Assembly: GCA_023014365.1 (NCBI GenBank) | Contig: JAEBUN010000063.1 | Span: 1-64,000, forward strand | Length of the DNA stretch: 64,000 nt | Direction of reading: 5' to 3' | Source of the DNA: Lepiota brunneoincarnata | Lineage: Eukaryota; Basidiomycota; Agaricomycetes; Agaricales; Agaricaceae | The notes under the pieces: generated by a model | Database searches by the model: none | What the model saw: only the letters and a program-made list of their open reading frames with translations | What the model was told of the DNA's origin: nothing | In this document: one piece after another, positions 36,000 through 48,184 of the stretch | How positions within the stretch are numbered: the stretch's first letter is position 1 | Layout: each line of letters begins with the position of its first letter | Translations under genes and position numbers: made by a program

Positions 36000-37793
36000 T
36001 TCGCGCTACCTTGAGAACCTCTGGAAGAGGGGCCCGGGTCTCGTCGAGTCTAACGCGACGACTCTTTAAAACGATTGCATGGTGAAAATAGTTACCAATG
36101 GGCTTTCTTCAGGTCCGGCAAATGTCGAAGCGGTACAGGCCCGTGCGGGACCAACACCCAATACGGACGATTAAACGTAGTTTTCCCTGTCCTCCGTGGC
36201 AATCATCCAGGGCGATGGTATACATGAACTTTTATTCTCATGCAGATAGTGTTCTTGGGCTTCGAAGTAGAAGTGTCATAGGGGCCTCCAATCGGATGTA
36301 TAAATAGCACGCACGTTGGTTGGTGTCGTGCCTAGCTTGGAGAGCTGGCGGCGCGAGAACTTTTCTATGGGCTCCAGGTGCAGTGCCAGGGGAATCAGCC
36401 AGAACAGATCGCGTCGTCCTAAGTATGATGATATGCTGGCGTTGTCACCCAGCAAGATTATATGACGGAGGGAACTCGCCCCATGTAGAGTTCTGGAGTG
36501 ATGTTCTTTGAGCCGCCGCAACCGTTTCCGTATACACATCTAGACCGAATTAACGAGCGTGGAAGAATACGCACCCAAACAGTCATCCGATGACTATCAA
36601 TCTCGTTGGGTTTATGATTGCATAGGCAATCAGGCACATATCAGGAACTGACCCACAATCATTGAAGGCCGGTGCGCCAGATCACAGGGGATCTCAGCTA
36701 AATATCTTCCCAACTTCCATTTACTAGGCCAAGCGTCAACAGAAATAGCAGGTACCAGGCGTCAGCCGTTCCACCATGCGACCACTTTGGTTCCACACTC
36801 CCTTCTCTACACGAGGACCTATCAAACTCTGGAGAGACGATACTCCGAATCCCCGAGCCGGTATTACCGCTGGAGGGCATGCCGAGGAGCTGTCGGTGAG
36901 ATTAACGTCGGTGGATCTGGGGAAGAGAAATGAACAAATGCCAAATATCATTGGATCGGGGATCTGACATTGACATCGTGTAGCCGTGTAGTTTTGGAGG
37001 TAGGTCTCGTGTGCCAACGTCGTATTATATTTTTCAATATATTGTGATTAGCCAGGCCGTCGGTGGTCTGGAACTCTATGCGAAGGACAATCAAGTGGTA
37101 AAATCTCTCAAGTTACGAGCTCGCCCATGGTTTTGCTGGTCGACGAGGCTCGGTCCTAGCTGACAAGGAGCTTAATGGACTCACCGAGGAGGACTTCTAA
37201 GCTCGTGTATAGGAACGTAGACGGTCGTCTGGTCAGCTGGTAGGGCGGTTTCACTTAATCGCCCAAAGTGGCTTCGGAAGACTGATGATGTATCTCGGCC
37301 TGTGCATAACGAATGCAGCTCCTCAAGCTGAAAATCTGCCTTGTGCCTGAGTTGTGGCCCGAGAATTGAATTCCGCTATAAGGCGAGGGTTGGAGTGAAC
37401 CTTACCCTTCGGATCCTCCTGCTCTGGCAGTGAATTGCCCTTTTGCTCGAGAGAACTCGGGTTGTGCGCTTCGGGAATCGGAAGTTCTCGGCCAAACAAG
37501 CACTCAAGTTTGTTTGTGGTTGTTAGCACCCCAATATCTGCGACAACAGCCCCTGCCTGCTTCACGGGTTCTTCGCGGCGTATATGCAGACCACTGCTCT
37601 TTCGTTCCCCAAAATCTGCGTGCCTCCGCCAACCCCCGTAATTTCTCAGGAACCCAGTTGAGGTGAGGACACGGGACAAACTAACTGAAATACAGAAAAC
37701 ACGGTGATACAGAAGTGTTATACATGAACTCGTTCGTGGTACGAAGGATATACGAGGGACGTTCTTCGTATGGTAGAAAAGATGGGAATGCCA
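36000..37793. other. Stretch without a recognised gene
   Basis: Minus-strand frames at 36539-36276 and 37017-36736 contain a few hydrophobic runs that could be relics of a membrane protein, but no family can be named and stops interrupt them. The rest shows nothing recognisable. Confidence 0.35.
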
Positions 37794-40700
37794 TCATACG
37801 CCGTAATGTACAAAAGGCACCCAAGAATTAAACGAATCAGGACTCAACTTTCGTAGCTCCTGCACCGCGTCATGCAATGCACGTGCCGCCCGCTCGCTGT
37901 TTGGCTCTCCTCCAGACAGAAGGTTCTTATAAACCTTTTCCGCAATGATTGGAGCCGCTTCATCAGGTATCGCCCACATCGTCCCAATCACACTCCGATA
38001 TCCTGCTCCTAGCATCGCCCCAGTAATGTGCACTGCCTCGTCCGATGCCTTCTCATCTCCAGTTGCCGTTTGGCAAGCCGACAAAAATGCAAGGTCGGCA
38101 CTGGCGAATGGCTTGGCGATAATGTCAGTGATAGCCAAGCGCTGATCATGTAGGCAGAAACCGCTCCGCGTGGGCGCTTTCTTATCCTGGATAGCATGAC
38201 ATGCGAGATGAATCCAGCTGCTGTTGGCCATATGGGTCAGCACTTGCTCTCCCGTTGCCTCCTCGTTCTGAAGTATTTTGAATCTCCATCTAGTTTCGTC
38301 GGAAAAGAGCTTGTCTATCCTCGCCATCTCTTTCTTGGCACCCGGGAGCGAGCTTTGCCCTGGTGTGTCGGTCAAGGCGATACCAATTAGCTGCTTGAAA
38401 GGTTGCCGCGTCACTGCTCTTGCCTCGAGCAGGGCATTCACTGTTGGTGTGTATGACGAGATGACGTAATCAAATGTCCCTTCTATCCCTTCTGCAGACT
38501 TTCGACAGGCGGCGTGGAGTGGGAGGAATGTGAGAGGGCCAGTTGGACACCACCAAATGTGGGGAAGGTCTCGGGGTTCAGGTCGGCCTGTCTACAGGAG
38601 GATATCAGCAAGTGCAGTCTGTTATAGCGAGTAACCATTACCGTCAAGCCCAAGCGTTGAAGAATGGGAAATACAATGCCCGAATAGGTCTTCTCAAGAA
38701 TCCCCGCCATGCGCGAAATACTCATTGGGACAGGTGCCCCGGCACGCTCCGTCCATCTTTGGGTACGATGAGGGTTTGCGAGATATACCCCCAGCGATTT
38801 CCGCATGTTCTCGACATCCTCATAACGTATTTTATCCAACGGAATATGAAGCACGTCGTCCCTGCCGTGTTCGAGTACCAATGCGTCACAACGGCGTGGA
38901 TGGATGTTGATGACAATGACAGGACCCGACTTTGCCGCTTTCTTTAGAACGGAGACTTTCTTGGGAACCAGAAAGTCTTGAAATTCCGGAAGCGATCGGA
39001 TCTTCTCGGTGAGGGAATCCCACTTCTCAGCAAGACGATGATGGTGCTGGGTTTCTTCCTGGAGCAACGCCTTTACCTCGTCAGTTGGTTTCGTGGAGTG
39101 TCCGCGGATGGTAGCGCTCCGGAGCTCATGCGAGACTTGAGTGAACTCGGCGCAGATATCTGGGTGCGCTTGGCGAAGGTCATGGACAGGAGTTCGAAGG
39201 TTAAGTAGCTGATTCCAGACGACTGAACGTCCTTGTTCGAGCCACTCGAGTGCAAGATTAGGATCGCCAGTATTGAGAGCGAACGCCGCGGCTTCCCTGG
39301 GGGTATCCTCGAGGTCATTGAGTTGAGAATGGCGTGTATCAATGGGATCTCCGATCCAAGCAACTTGTGGAAGGAGATCGATAGCTCGGCGGTATGCAAC
39401 CAAAGAAGAAGGTGGATCACGCTTGGCTTCTAAGCGGGCCCATTCTCGAGATGCACGAGATCGGATCAGAGATGGACAAATATTGGAGGTCGCAGCCATC
39501 CGAAAGTGTGAAATTGACTCGTCCAGGTCCCTTGGTGACTTGGTATGGACAAACCGACTCTCGAAGGAAATGGCGAGGCTGATGACTTGTAGTAGTTTGT
39601 CAGGACGGTCGTCTGGGGTAAGAGCGATTGCCCGGCGTAAATTCTTGATGGCCTCGTCGATGTCGCTCAACATCCCTGTGCGCTCAAACCTCTGTGCAAG
39701 GGAAACCGAGAGATTGTTGAGCAGTGCTGGTTTTTGACGATGATCATCCGGGGCAAGCGAAAATGCCTGCTGTTGATGCTTGATAGCTTCATCGATGTCA
39801 CTCAGCATCCCAGTGCACTGGAATCGACACTTGAGGGCGGTCCCGAGGTTGCAGAGCCAAATTAGTTTGTTGGGATGGCCATCTGGAACGAGCGAGATCG
39901 CCTGCCGATGATACTTGATGGCCTCGTTTATGTCGTTCGGCATCCCTGTGCGCTCAAACCGGGACGCAAAGGAGATACCGAGATTGTTGAACCATGCTGG
40001 TTTGTGAGGATGGTCATCTGGGGTGAGCAAGATCGCCTGTTGTAGATTCTTGATAGCCGCATCAACGTCGCTCAGCATCTCTGTGCGCCTATATCGAATA
40101 TTGAAGGAAGCCGCGAGGTTCCCGAGCGCTCTTGATCTGTTGGGATGACCACTTGGGGTGAGCAAGACTACTTGCTGTTGGCTTTTTATGGCTTCATCGA
40201 TGTCACTCAGCTTCCCCGTGTGTTCAAACCGACGCGCTAAGGAGTTCCCCAGGTTGGCGAGGCATGCCAGTTTGTGAGGATGATCGTCTGAGACAAGCAA
40301 GATTGCTTGTTGCTGATGCTTGATCGCCTCCTCGATATCGTTCGGCCTTCCTGTGAGCTCAAACCGACTCTCGAAGGCGTTCCCGAGATTGCTGACCCAT
40401 CCTGGTTTGTCGACGTGATCATTCGGGGTGAGCGAGACTGCCTGCTGTTGGATTTTTATAGACTTATCGATATCGCTTAGCATCCCTGTACGCTGAAATC
40501 GATGATTGAAGAGAGTCGCAAGGTTTCCGAGCCCTCCTGATTTCCCAGGATGACCATCTGGAATGAGCAAGACTGCCTGCTGTTGATTCTTGATGGCCTC
40601 GTCGATATCGCTCAGCACTCCTGTACGCTCGAACCGGTGAGAAAATGCGAGGGCGAGGTTATTGAGCAGTGCCGATTTGTTGGGATGACCATCTGGGGTG

Positions 40701-40867
40701 AGCAAGACTGCCACCTGCTGAATCTTGATCATTTTCTCGAGGTCGCCGAGCGCACCCACACGCTCGAGTTGATTACAGGAAGCATTCCTAGCTACCGTAG
40801 TCCCCCTTTCTCTGTCGGAGCCTTTACCACGTTGATTCGACTTGCGCGAAGAGACGATGTGAGCCAT
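37794..40867 (-). CDS. TPR-repeat protein with C-terminal CHAT (caspase-like) domain, paralogue 2
   Basis: Two exons on the minus strand (40867-38642 and 38591-37794) are separated by a 50-nt GT-AG intron at the same codon position as in the other two paralogues. The product has 1007 residues. About ten TPR-like repeats of ~42 residues (pattern FERTGMLSDIDEAIKNQQQA) precede a linker and the CHAT domain. The predicted His is at about 874 (IHLACHAIQ) and Cys at about 915 (LSACQTATG). Exon 2 is 798 nt in all three genes. The repeats here mostly read SDIDEAI where copy 3 reads SDLEEAI, so repeat arrays have diverged more than the CHAT part. It is in tandem with paralogue 3, 1.44 kb downstream of it. 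Confidence 0.88.
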
Positions 40868-40963
40868 AATCTTCGATGCGTTATGAGTCGGTCAGCCACT
40901 AACACGAAACAGAAGGGAAGATTAGTCTGATGAAAAACAGACGTGGAGACGAAATTGCGATAC

Positions 40964-41019
40964 CTGGAGAGAGTCAGTCAACCAGCTGGGATATCAGGGT
41001 GGGAGACAACGTTGCACAC
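40964..41019 (-). other. Probable 56-nt intron in the 5' UTR of TPR-CHAT gene 2
   Basis: Donor GTGTGC and acceptor TCCAG, the same length and place as 17486-17541 in gene 1. Confidence 0.5.
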
Positions 41020-41055
41020 CTTCAGTTCGATGGCGAGTCAAGGCGAGGCAAGCAC

Positions 41056-41072
41056 CTGATCGGTGATGTGGC
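41056..41072 (-). promoter_or_regulatory. 17-nt box upstream of TPR-CHAT gene 2
   Basis: Exact minus-strand match to GCCACATCACCGATCAG, 188 bp before the ATG. See 17435-17451. Confidence 0.6.
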
Positions 41073-42310
41073 AGTGTAATGGGCGTTAAACGAAGCCAGA
41101 GTGCAGGAATCAGAGCGAAAATTTGGTCGACAACTATAAGCGACGACCGGGTGTTGTAGGGGACAGTCTAGAAGCTAAATGCGCTACCCTAGCCGACATC
41201 AGTTACTCACACCGCAAACTATCCACAGAACATGTGATTAAAGTTCGAGTCCTACCCAGCCGAAAGGTTACTCAAAGGACGCCCAGGTGTGCTGGGAACC
41301 ATCGTATAGTGATGGAGGATTATCATGGGAGAAATGAGCGGACTCGGACACAAAACCTGGTATGGGTTGGTATGTGGGGCCTGGAGACGGAGGAATTTTC
41401 ATCAGACAAAGGACGAAGAGAACTGAAATTAATATTTAGGGGTTACCTTTCACCGGCATAGATACCAGATTGACGAGGCACAGGCGGAGCCAGGAAAGGG
41501 GCGTGTATAGAACCGTGGAATGCGGCCACAGCTTCGGGCGGAGACTCAAAAACTAAGGGAGCTGCACTGCTATGGAGCTAGCGCCGTGTTTGCTGCAAGC
41601 TGAGAAGGCCAAGCTTTACCGTGAAAAATGAGCGTAAGCACAATGCTAGTGTCATGGCCAAAGCGCGCACCCTACTGTTATTCCTGACAAAGGTTCGGTC
41701 AAAAACTTCTTCATCGATATGGGCCCTGGGGACAGGCCAGGTCATCCGTTGGGTGGCGAAAACATATTCATATGAGACGTACGTATTCTTCGTGCAATAA
41801 ATAATCACTGACCAGCATACACTGATAAGCTGGGTGGAAGTGCGTATCAGAGAGGCACATAATATGGTAAGATTGGGAGGGCCTCAAGTGTCATCGACCG
41901 TGAGTTCAAGCACGTGACATCGCACTCAGGATGCCAAACCCTAAACCGCCGAAATCATTCACACCCAACCAACCGATTTTCTACAAGCAATTCAAGCTGT
42001 TGCAGCTTGAGCAGATATATCGTCAATGTGGTTTCGGAGTTCATAGGGTCAATGGGAATGGATCCGACTTGGAGACAAGAAATGGGATGATGCGGGTTTC
42101 TCTCCCGCTCGAACCGAATGTGTCTCCTAATGATCTGACTATGAGGGGGAAGCCACCAGACGGTTATCTCTCCAAGCCATTCCGGAGCCATTTTTGTAAG
42201 AACACTCGGGAGGGGCTTGTCATGCGCGGAAGGAAGTAACAGTGGTACAAGATGAAGGATATACAGGAGGGAACTAATTATATCGTAGAAGAGGCAATAT
42301 GTTGTACATA
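41073..42310. other. Intergenic stretch between TPR-CHAT genes 2 and 3
   Basis: Short open frames occur on both strands (for example 41931-42239 plus) with no recognised family. Nothing else is seen. Confidence 0.35.
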
Positions 42311-45300
42311 TCATACGCCGTAGTGTACAAAAGGTACCCAAGAATTAAACGAGTCATGGCTCAACTTTTGTAGTTCCCGCACAGCTTCATGCAATGCATG
42401 TGCCGCTCGTTCACTGCTCGGCTCTCCTCCAGATAGAAGATTCTCATAAACCTTTTCCGCAATAATTGGAGCCGCTTCATCAGGTATCGCCCACATCGTC
42501 CCAATCACACTCCGATATCCTGCTCCTAGCATCGCCCCAGTAATGTGCACCGCCTCGTCCGATGCCTTCTCATCCCCAGTGGCCGTTTGGCAAGCCGACA
42601 AAAATGCAAGGTCAGCATTGGCGAATGGCTTGGCGATAATGTCAGTGATAGCCAAGCGCTGATCATGTAGGCAGAAACCGCTCCGCGTGGGCTCCTTCTT
42701 GTCCTGGATAGCATGACATGCGAGGTGAATCCAACTGCTGTTTGCAATATGGGTCAGCACTCGCTCTCCGGTTGCCTCCTCGTTCTGAAGTACTTCGAAT
42801 CTCCATCTAGTCTCGTCTGAGAATAGCTTTCCTATCCTTTCTACCTCCTTCTTAGCACCTGGGAGCGAGCTTTGGCCCCGTGTGTTAGCCATGGCAATAC
42901 CAACTAGCTGTTTGAAAGGTTGCGGTGTTACGGATCTTGCCTCGAGCAAGGCGTTGACTGTCGGTGTGTATGACGAGACGACGTAATCAAATGTCCCTTC
43001 TATCCCCTCTGCAGTTTTTCGACAGGCGGCGTGGAGTGGAAGGAATGTGAGAGGGCCAGTTGGACACCACCAAATGTGGGGAAGGTCCCGGGGTTCAGGT
43101 CGGCTTGTCTACAGGAAGATATCAGCAAGTGCGGTCTGCTATATTTAGTAACCATTACCGTCAAGCCCAAGCGTTGAATAATAGGAAATGCAATGCTCGA
43201 ATAGATCCTCTCGAGAATTCCCGCCATGCGCGAAATACTCATTGGGACCGGTGCCCCGGCACGCTCCGTCCATCTTTGAGCACGATGAGGATTTGCGAGA
43301 AAAACTTTCAGAGATCTCTGCATGCTCTCAACATCCTCATAGCAGAGGCTGTCTAGCGTAATATGGAGCACATGGTCTATATTGGAGTCAAGTACCAATG
43401 CGTCGCAACGGCGTTGATGGATATTGACGATAACCACAGGACCCGAGTTGGCAGCTTTCCTTAGAACGGAGACTGTTTTTGGAAGCAGGAAGTCACCAAA
43501 GTCCGGAAGCGATCGAATCCTTGCCACAAGCGAATCCCACTTTTCTGCCAGCCGATGATGGTGCTGGGTTTCTTCCTCGAGCGAAATCCCGACAGCATTG
43601 GATATTTTCGTGGTGTGTCCTCGGGTGGCGGCACTCCGCAGCTCATGTGAAACTTGGGTGAATTCAGCGCAGATATCTGGGTGTGCTTGGCGAAGATCAT
43701 CAACCGATGTTCTGAGGTTGAGTAGTTGATTCCAGACAATTGAACGACCCTGCTCGAGCCACTCGAGTGCAAGATCCGGTTTGCCGACATCGAGGGCGAA
43801 TGCGGCAGCTTCTTTTGGAATATCATTAAGGTGATTGAGCTGTGAGTGGCGTGTAGCAATGGGATCTCCAATCCAAGCAACCTGTGGAAGGAGATCAATG
43901 GCTCGATGGTATGCAACCAAGGCAGAAGAGGGATCGCGCTTCGCTTCTAAACGAGCCCAATGCAAAGAAGCCTGGGATTGGAGCAAAGGTGAACCGATCT
44001 TCGAGGTTGCAGCTGCCTGGAAATATGAAATTGCCTCATTCAAATCGTTCCGTGACCCAGTAAGATCGTATCGATACCGGATGGAAGCCCCAAGGTTGCT
44101 GAGCCATGTCGGTTTGTGGGGATGGCCATCCGGGGTGAGCAATGTTGCCTGCTCGTGATTTTTGATCGCCTCCTCGAGATCGCTCAATAACCCTGTGCAC
44201 TTAAACCGGCGTGCTAACGTATTTCCAAGGTTACTGAGCTGTATTGGTTTGTTGGGGTGACCGTCCGGGGCGAGCAACACGGCTTGCCGTTGATTCTTTA
44301 TGGCCTCCTCGAGGTCGCTCAGCATCTCTGTGTGTCTAAACCGAAGCTCGAAGGTAGTCCCGAGATTGTTGAGTCGTGATGATTTGTCGGGGTGGCCGTC
44401 CGAGGTGAGCAAGACTGCCTGCTGGTGATTGTGGATAGCTTCCGCAAGGTCGCTCAGCCTTCCCGTGCGCCCAAACCGACTCTCGAAGGAATTCCCGAGG
44501 TTGTTGAGCCATGCCGGTTTGTGGGGGTGATCATCTGAGGTGAGCGAGACGGCCTGCTGCTGATTCTTGATGGCCTCCTCGAGGTCGCTCAGCACCCCTG
44601 TGCGCCCAAACCGAAGCTCGAAGGTGGTCCCAAGGTTGTTGAGTCGTGCTGGTTTGTAGGGATGACCATCGGGGGTGAGCAACACTGCCTGCTGTTTGTT
44701 GTTGATCGCCTCCTCAAGATCGCTCAGCATCCCTATGTGCTTGAACCGATGCGCGAAGGAAACCCCGAGGTTGCTGAGCTGCCGTGGTTTATCAGGGTGG
44801 GTATCTGGGACGAGCAACACTGCCCGCCGTTGGTTCCTGATGGCCTCCTCGATGTCACTCAGCATTCCTGTACGGCCAAATCGGCTCTGGAAAGAGATCC
44901 CAAGGTTATTGAGCCATCCTGGCTTCTCCGGATGGCCATCTGGGGCGAGCAACACGGCCTGCTGTTGATTCTTGATGGCCTGCTCGAGGTCACCTAGCAT
45001 CCCTGTCCACACAAATCGACTCCGGAAGGAATTCCCGAGGTTGTTGAGCTGTGCTGGTTTGTGGGGATGACCATCTGCGGTGAGCAAGACCGCCTGCTGC
45101 TGATGGTTGATGGCTTCCTCGATGTCGCTCAGTTTCCCTGCATGCTCAAACCGACTCCGGAAGGAAATCCCGAGGTTGTTGAGGTACGTTGGTTTGTGAG
45201 GATGGCCATCTGGGGTGAGCAGCACTGCCTGCTGCTGATTCTCGATCGCCTGCTCGAGGTCGCAAAGCCTACCCCTACGCTCGAACTGATCATGAAGAGT

Positions 45301-45384
45301 GTTCCCCGTTATTGCGAATTTCTTTGCTCTGTTCGTATCTTCATCAAGCTGATTCGGCTCACATGCAGAGACGGTCTGAGCCAT
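42311..45384 (-). CDS. TPR-repeat protein with C-terminal CHAT (caspase-like) domain, paralogue 3
   Basis: Exons 45384-43159 and 43108-42311 (minus) flank a 50-nt intron, giving 1007 residues, the same length as paralogue 2. The repeats follow LNNLGxSFxSRFxxTGxLSDLEEAI and are the most regular of the three. The CHAT domain keeps His (IHLACHAIQ, ~874) and Cys (LSACQTATG, ~915), plus the C-terminal FNSWVPFVHYGV shared by all copies. Equal length and exon structure point to a tandem duplication giving genes 2 and 3. No disabling change is seen. Confidence 0.88.
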
Positions 45385-45592
45385 GATCTTTGACGCGTTG
45401 CAAATGGTTGAAAGGCGCTAATATGAGCCAGAAGGGATGATCAGTCTGGCGGAGAACAGATCCGGAGAGAATATTGCAATAGCCAAGGAGCGTCGGACAG
45501 GACAAGACAATCAACAAGAGATCAAAGTAAGATAGAACGTTCCACTCGCTCAGTTCTGTGGGAAGGCGAGCCTGATGGGGTGATCGGAGGAC

Positions 45593-45609
45593 CTGATCGG
45601 TGATGTGGC
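45593..45609 (-). promoter_or_regulatory. 17-nt box upstream of TPR-CHAT gene 3
   Basis: Exact minus-strand match to GCCACATCACCGATCAG, 208 bp before the ATG. See 17435-17451. Confidence 0.6.
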
Positions 45610-46752
45610 CATGACACGGTAGTTCTACTGCAGGTAGCAAGTCTAGTTTAAAATTTAGAAGGTATATTTCAGGGATAGACAAGAAAGAGAGCGCCCATAC
45701 TCAATGGTGATGGGGGTGGCAATAACGTTTAACTGTTTCGCAGAATCACTCTTAGCTGCCGTGCCCGCTCCTTCGCAAGAGTCATCTCCCCTTGCAGCTT
45801 TCGCACCCAGTTTCTTCGGCAGTCCTGCTCCCGTGCCCGTGCCTAACCCCCCCGGAGTCGATACCGCGAATGTCATCAACAAGGGGCTCCACAACATGTC
45901 TTGTGTCGTTTGTAAATGCACTGGGTCAAAACACCCACATATTTGACGCCCAAAGACTCAATAAGTAGGAAATGGGCATGCCCAACGACGAGTTCAAGGT
46001 GGAGAATAGCAGGAACATAAGAAGCATATCGGTTTGGGGCTTGTTTAGTGTCAGTTTCTCCATCCATGTACCAACCGCCTGTGAGCTTATGTTTGCTGCT
46101 CAGTCTGCAATGCTCCCTTCCTCCACCGACAGCTTGTCCTTAGGCCAGGAAAATAACTTTTTTTCCCGTTCTGTGATGCCCATGATCCGATCGATTCATT
46201 ATGTACGAAATCCAGAGCGAGGATGACTTTGGCTGGTATCTTGCTTGACAACAACCATTCATTCCACGCAGGTTAGTCATCTGTGTCACGCCCTGTCGAC
46301 TCCCCTTCGTCTAGAGAAACCACTTGGACCCGTTGTCTACCCTTCACTCCCCGCCGATCTGGTTGACAGGTGGCCGCCACGGCTTTGGTTGTCAGTGACC
46401 GAGCCCGCCTCCCAACTAAGGGTTTAAATATCCTTTCCCAATGGATGATCCACCAATGATACGGGTGTATGTAGAGACTCGGGTACTGGCGCCACTCGTG
46501 CCACGTAAGTACATGTCAATGAATTTATTTCCTCTGATGAAAATAGTTTGCTTTGAGATTCACATAATTATTCAATCAAGGTATGAACCATTGATTGGCA
46601 CCCAAGCCGAATCCACTTCGGGAAGCTCTTTTGTTTCTTCGGATCTGCAATGTTCTATAACACATCCCTTTTCCTGTGGGGGGCCGCCTTAATGCAAGTG
46701 GCGGGGATCCCGTTGCGCAATAACATTACGTGAGTAACTCATCTAGCCGTCA
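45610..46752. other. Intergenic stretch without a recognised gene
   Basis: A hydrophobic plus-strand run at about 46637-46730 (MFYNTSLFLWGAALMQVAG) ends at a GTGAGT donor and could be one exon of a membrane protein or a signal/anchor exon of the next gene. I cannot join it convincingly. Confidence 0.3.
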
Positions 46753-46920
46753 TTGTATTTGTGTTTGGTCCTTTTGCCCTCCAGGCTACGTCTTAAAGAT
46801 CCTGTAGAGACAGAACTCGCCCACTTTTTAGTCTTCTTCCTCGCTCATCCTCTGCCATCCGTCCCGCCTCCTTATAATTGCCCTTCACTTTCTCCCTCCC
46901 CATTCGTCCTCGAGAATCGA

Positions 46921-48184
46921 ATGGCGACGTTTACGAACGTCACGTTCCAGCAACATGATGCGGCATTTGAATGGAAGCCTCCTGTAGGTCGGAATCTGGA
47001 TATATCATACGCGAATGGTAAAGGCACTTGCGCACTCTCGAGTTTCGGCGAATATCCATATGCCAACGTGACGTTCGTACGTGTCCTCAAGTTGGAGGTC
47101 TCAAAGGTTCCTCTCTAATGAACACAAGGTCTTCCCTTTCGAGGGTATTGGATTCTACTATTATGGCATGTACAGGACGACTGGCGGTCGCTTTGGGATT
47201 TGTATCGACTGCAACCCGGAGTCAAATCCTATCGAATATGAACAAGTTGATGCATTCAATGAGAGCCCGATTGATGAGCCTGTGCGCAAATAACCTCTGA
47301 TATTACCCGTCAGGCCATATCCCCTTACACTGTGCTTTATTTATGAAAACAGTTCTTGCTGTATTCGAAAAAGTGGACCGAACCCGGAATACACAGAGTC
47401 CTCCTGTGGAATCGCCCAGATGATCGTTTTAGCGACAGCGATCCACAGATCACAGTAGACAAATTTGTGATCGAAGTCGAAAAACCCGCGCAAGTGTCTT
47501 CTTCAACTTCCTCTACTACGACCACCCCAATTTCCACTACCCAGACCACACCGGCCTCTACTGTCCAGAGTACATCGAGCACCGCGACGAGCAACCCTTC
47601 TGGAAGCTCGAGTAACCCCCCTTGGGGCGCAATAATTGGGGGGTGTGGTTGGCGGCAACGCCGTACTCATCCTGTCCGTGATAGTGCTCTGGCTCTTTTG
47701 CTGGAAAAGACAGAGAGCGAAAAGGAAGGAAAAATATTTTTTATATCACGGCAGTTCCAATAGTGAAGGAGGAGCATCAAGGCCACCTTCAGGGTTTACA
47801 CCATTTATGGCCAAACGTCCCATTTCACGGAGCGTCACTACTTTTGTGCCGGATCGGGAGCCCACTGTACACGAGGAAGTTCCAAACTCCACGGGAAACG
47901 AGGTTGGGAGCGACGACCGACGTGAAGTGGACGCTGGGCTAGTGAACAGGGCGCTTTTACCACCGCAGTACCAGCAGGTATCGAGGAACCCCCAGAGGAG
48001 TGACCTTTCACGACAAGGGCAGTTTGTCGCAGCAGGTGAGGAGACGATCGCAGACGAGGGTAGAGGTAGACGGGAATTGAAGCAGGAGCACCTCTTATCA
48101 TGGCAGGATGCCAACCGTTATCCAAGTCAAGCCCTGGGGGATAATTTGGGAGATGCTGGCGGGCATGCAGACAGTTCTGCCTAG
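46921..48184 (+). CDS. Single-pass membrane protein with Ser/Thr-rich stalk, probable frameshift
   Basis: Exons 46921-47076, 47129-47281 and 47353-48184 are joined by introns of 52 and 71 nt. The first two exons encode a beta-rich extracellular-type domain (GIGFYYYGMYRTTGGRFGI), followed by a Ser/Thr-rich stalk (about 47490-47620). The membrane helix VVGGNAVLILSVIVLWLFCW and a basic cytoplasmic stop KRQRAKRK follow, then a ~150-residue tail. This order is typical of many mushroom surface proteins. The helix is out of frame with the stalk by one base at a run of six G (47638-47643); five G would restore one frame. Either the copy is broken, or the run is a sequencing error. The start is uncertain: an in-frame ATG also exists at 46753 with a weak hydrophobic leader. 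Function is unknown. Confidence 0.65.

Noticed and set aside
36276..37017. Minus-strand hydrophobic frames that might be a transporter relic
   Set aside because: Too short and interrupted, with no signature motif, so no gene was called.
41931..42239. 102-residue plus-strand frame between TPR-CHAT genes
   Set aside because: No family, no splice or start support, and it lies in the 3' flank of one gene.
46637..46730. Possible membrane exon (MFYNTSLFLWGAAL) ending at GTGAGT
   Set aside because: I could not find a neighbouring exon that joins it in frame to a start or to the gene at 46921.
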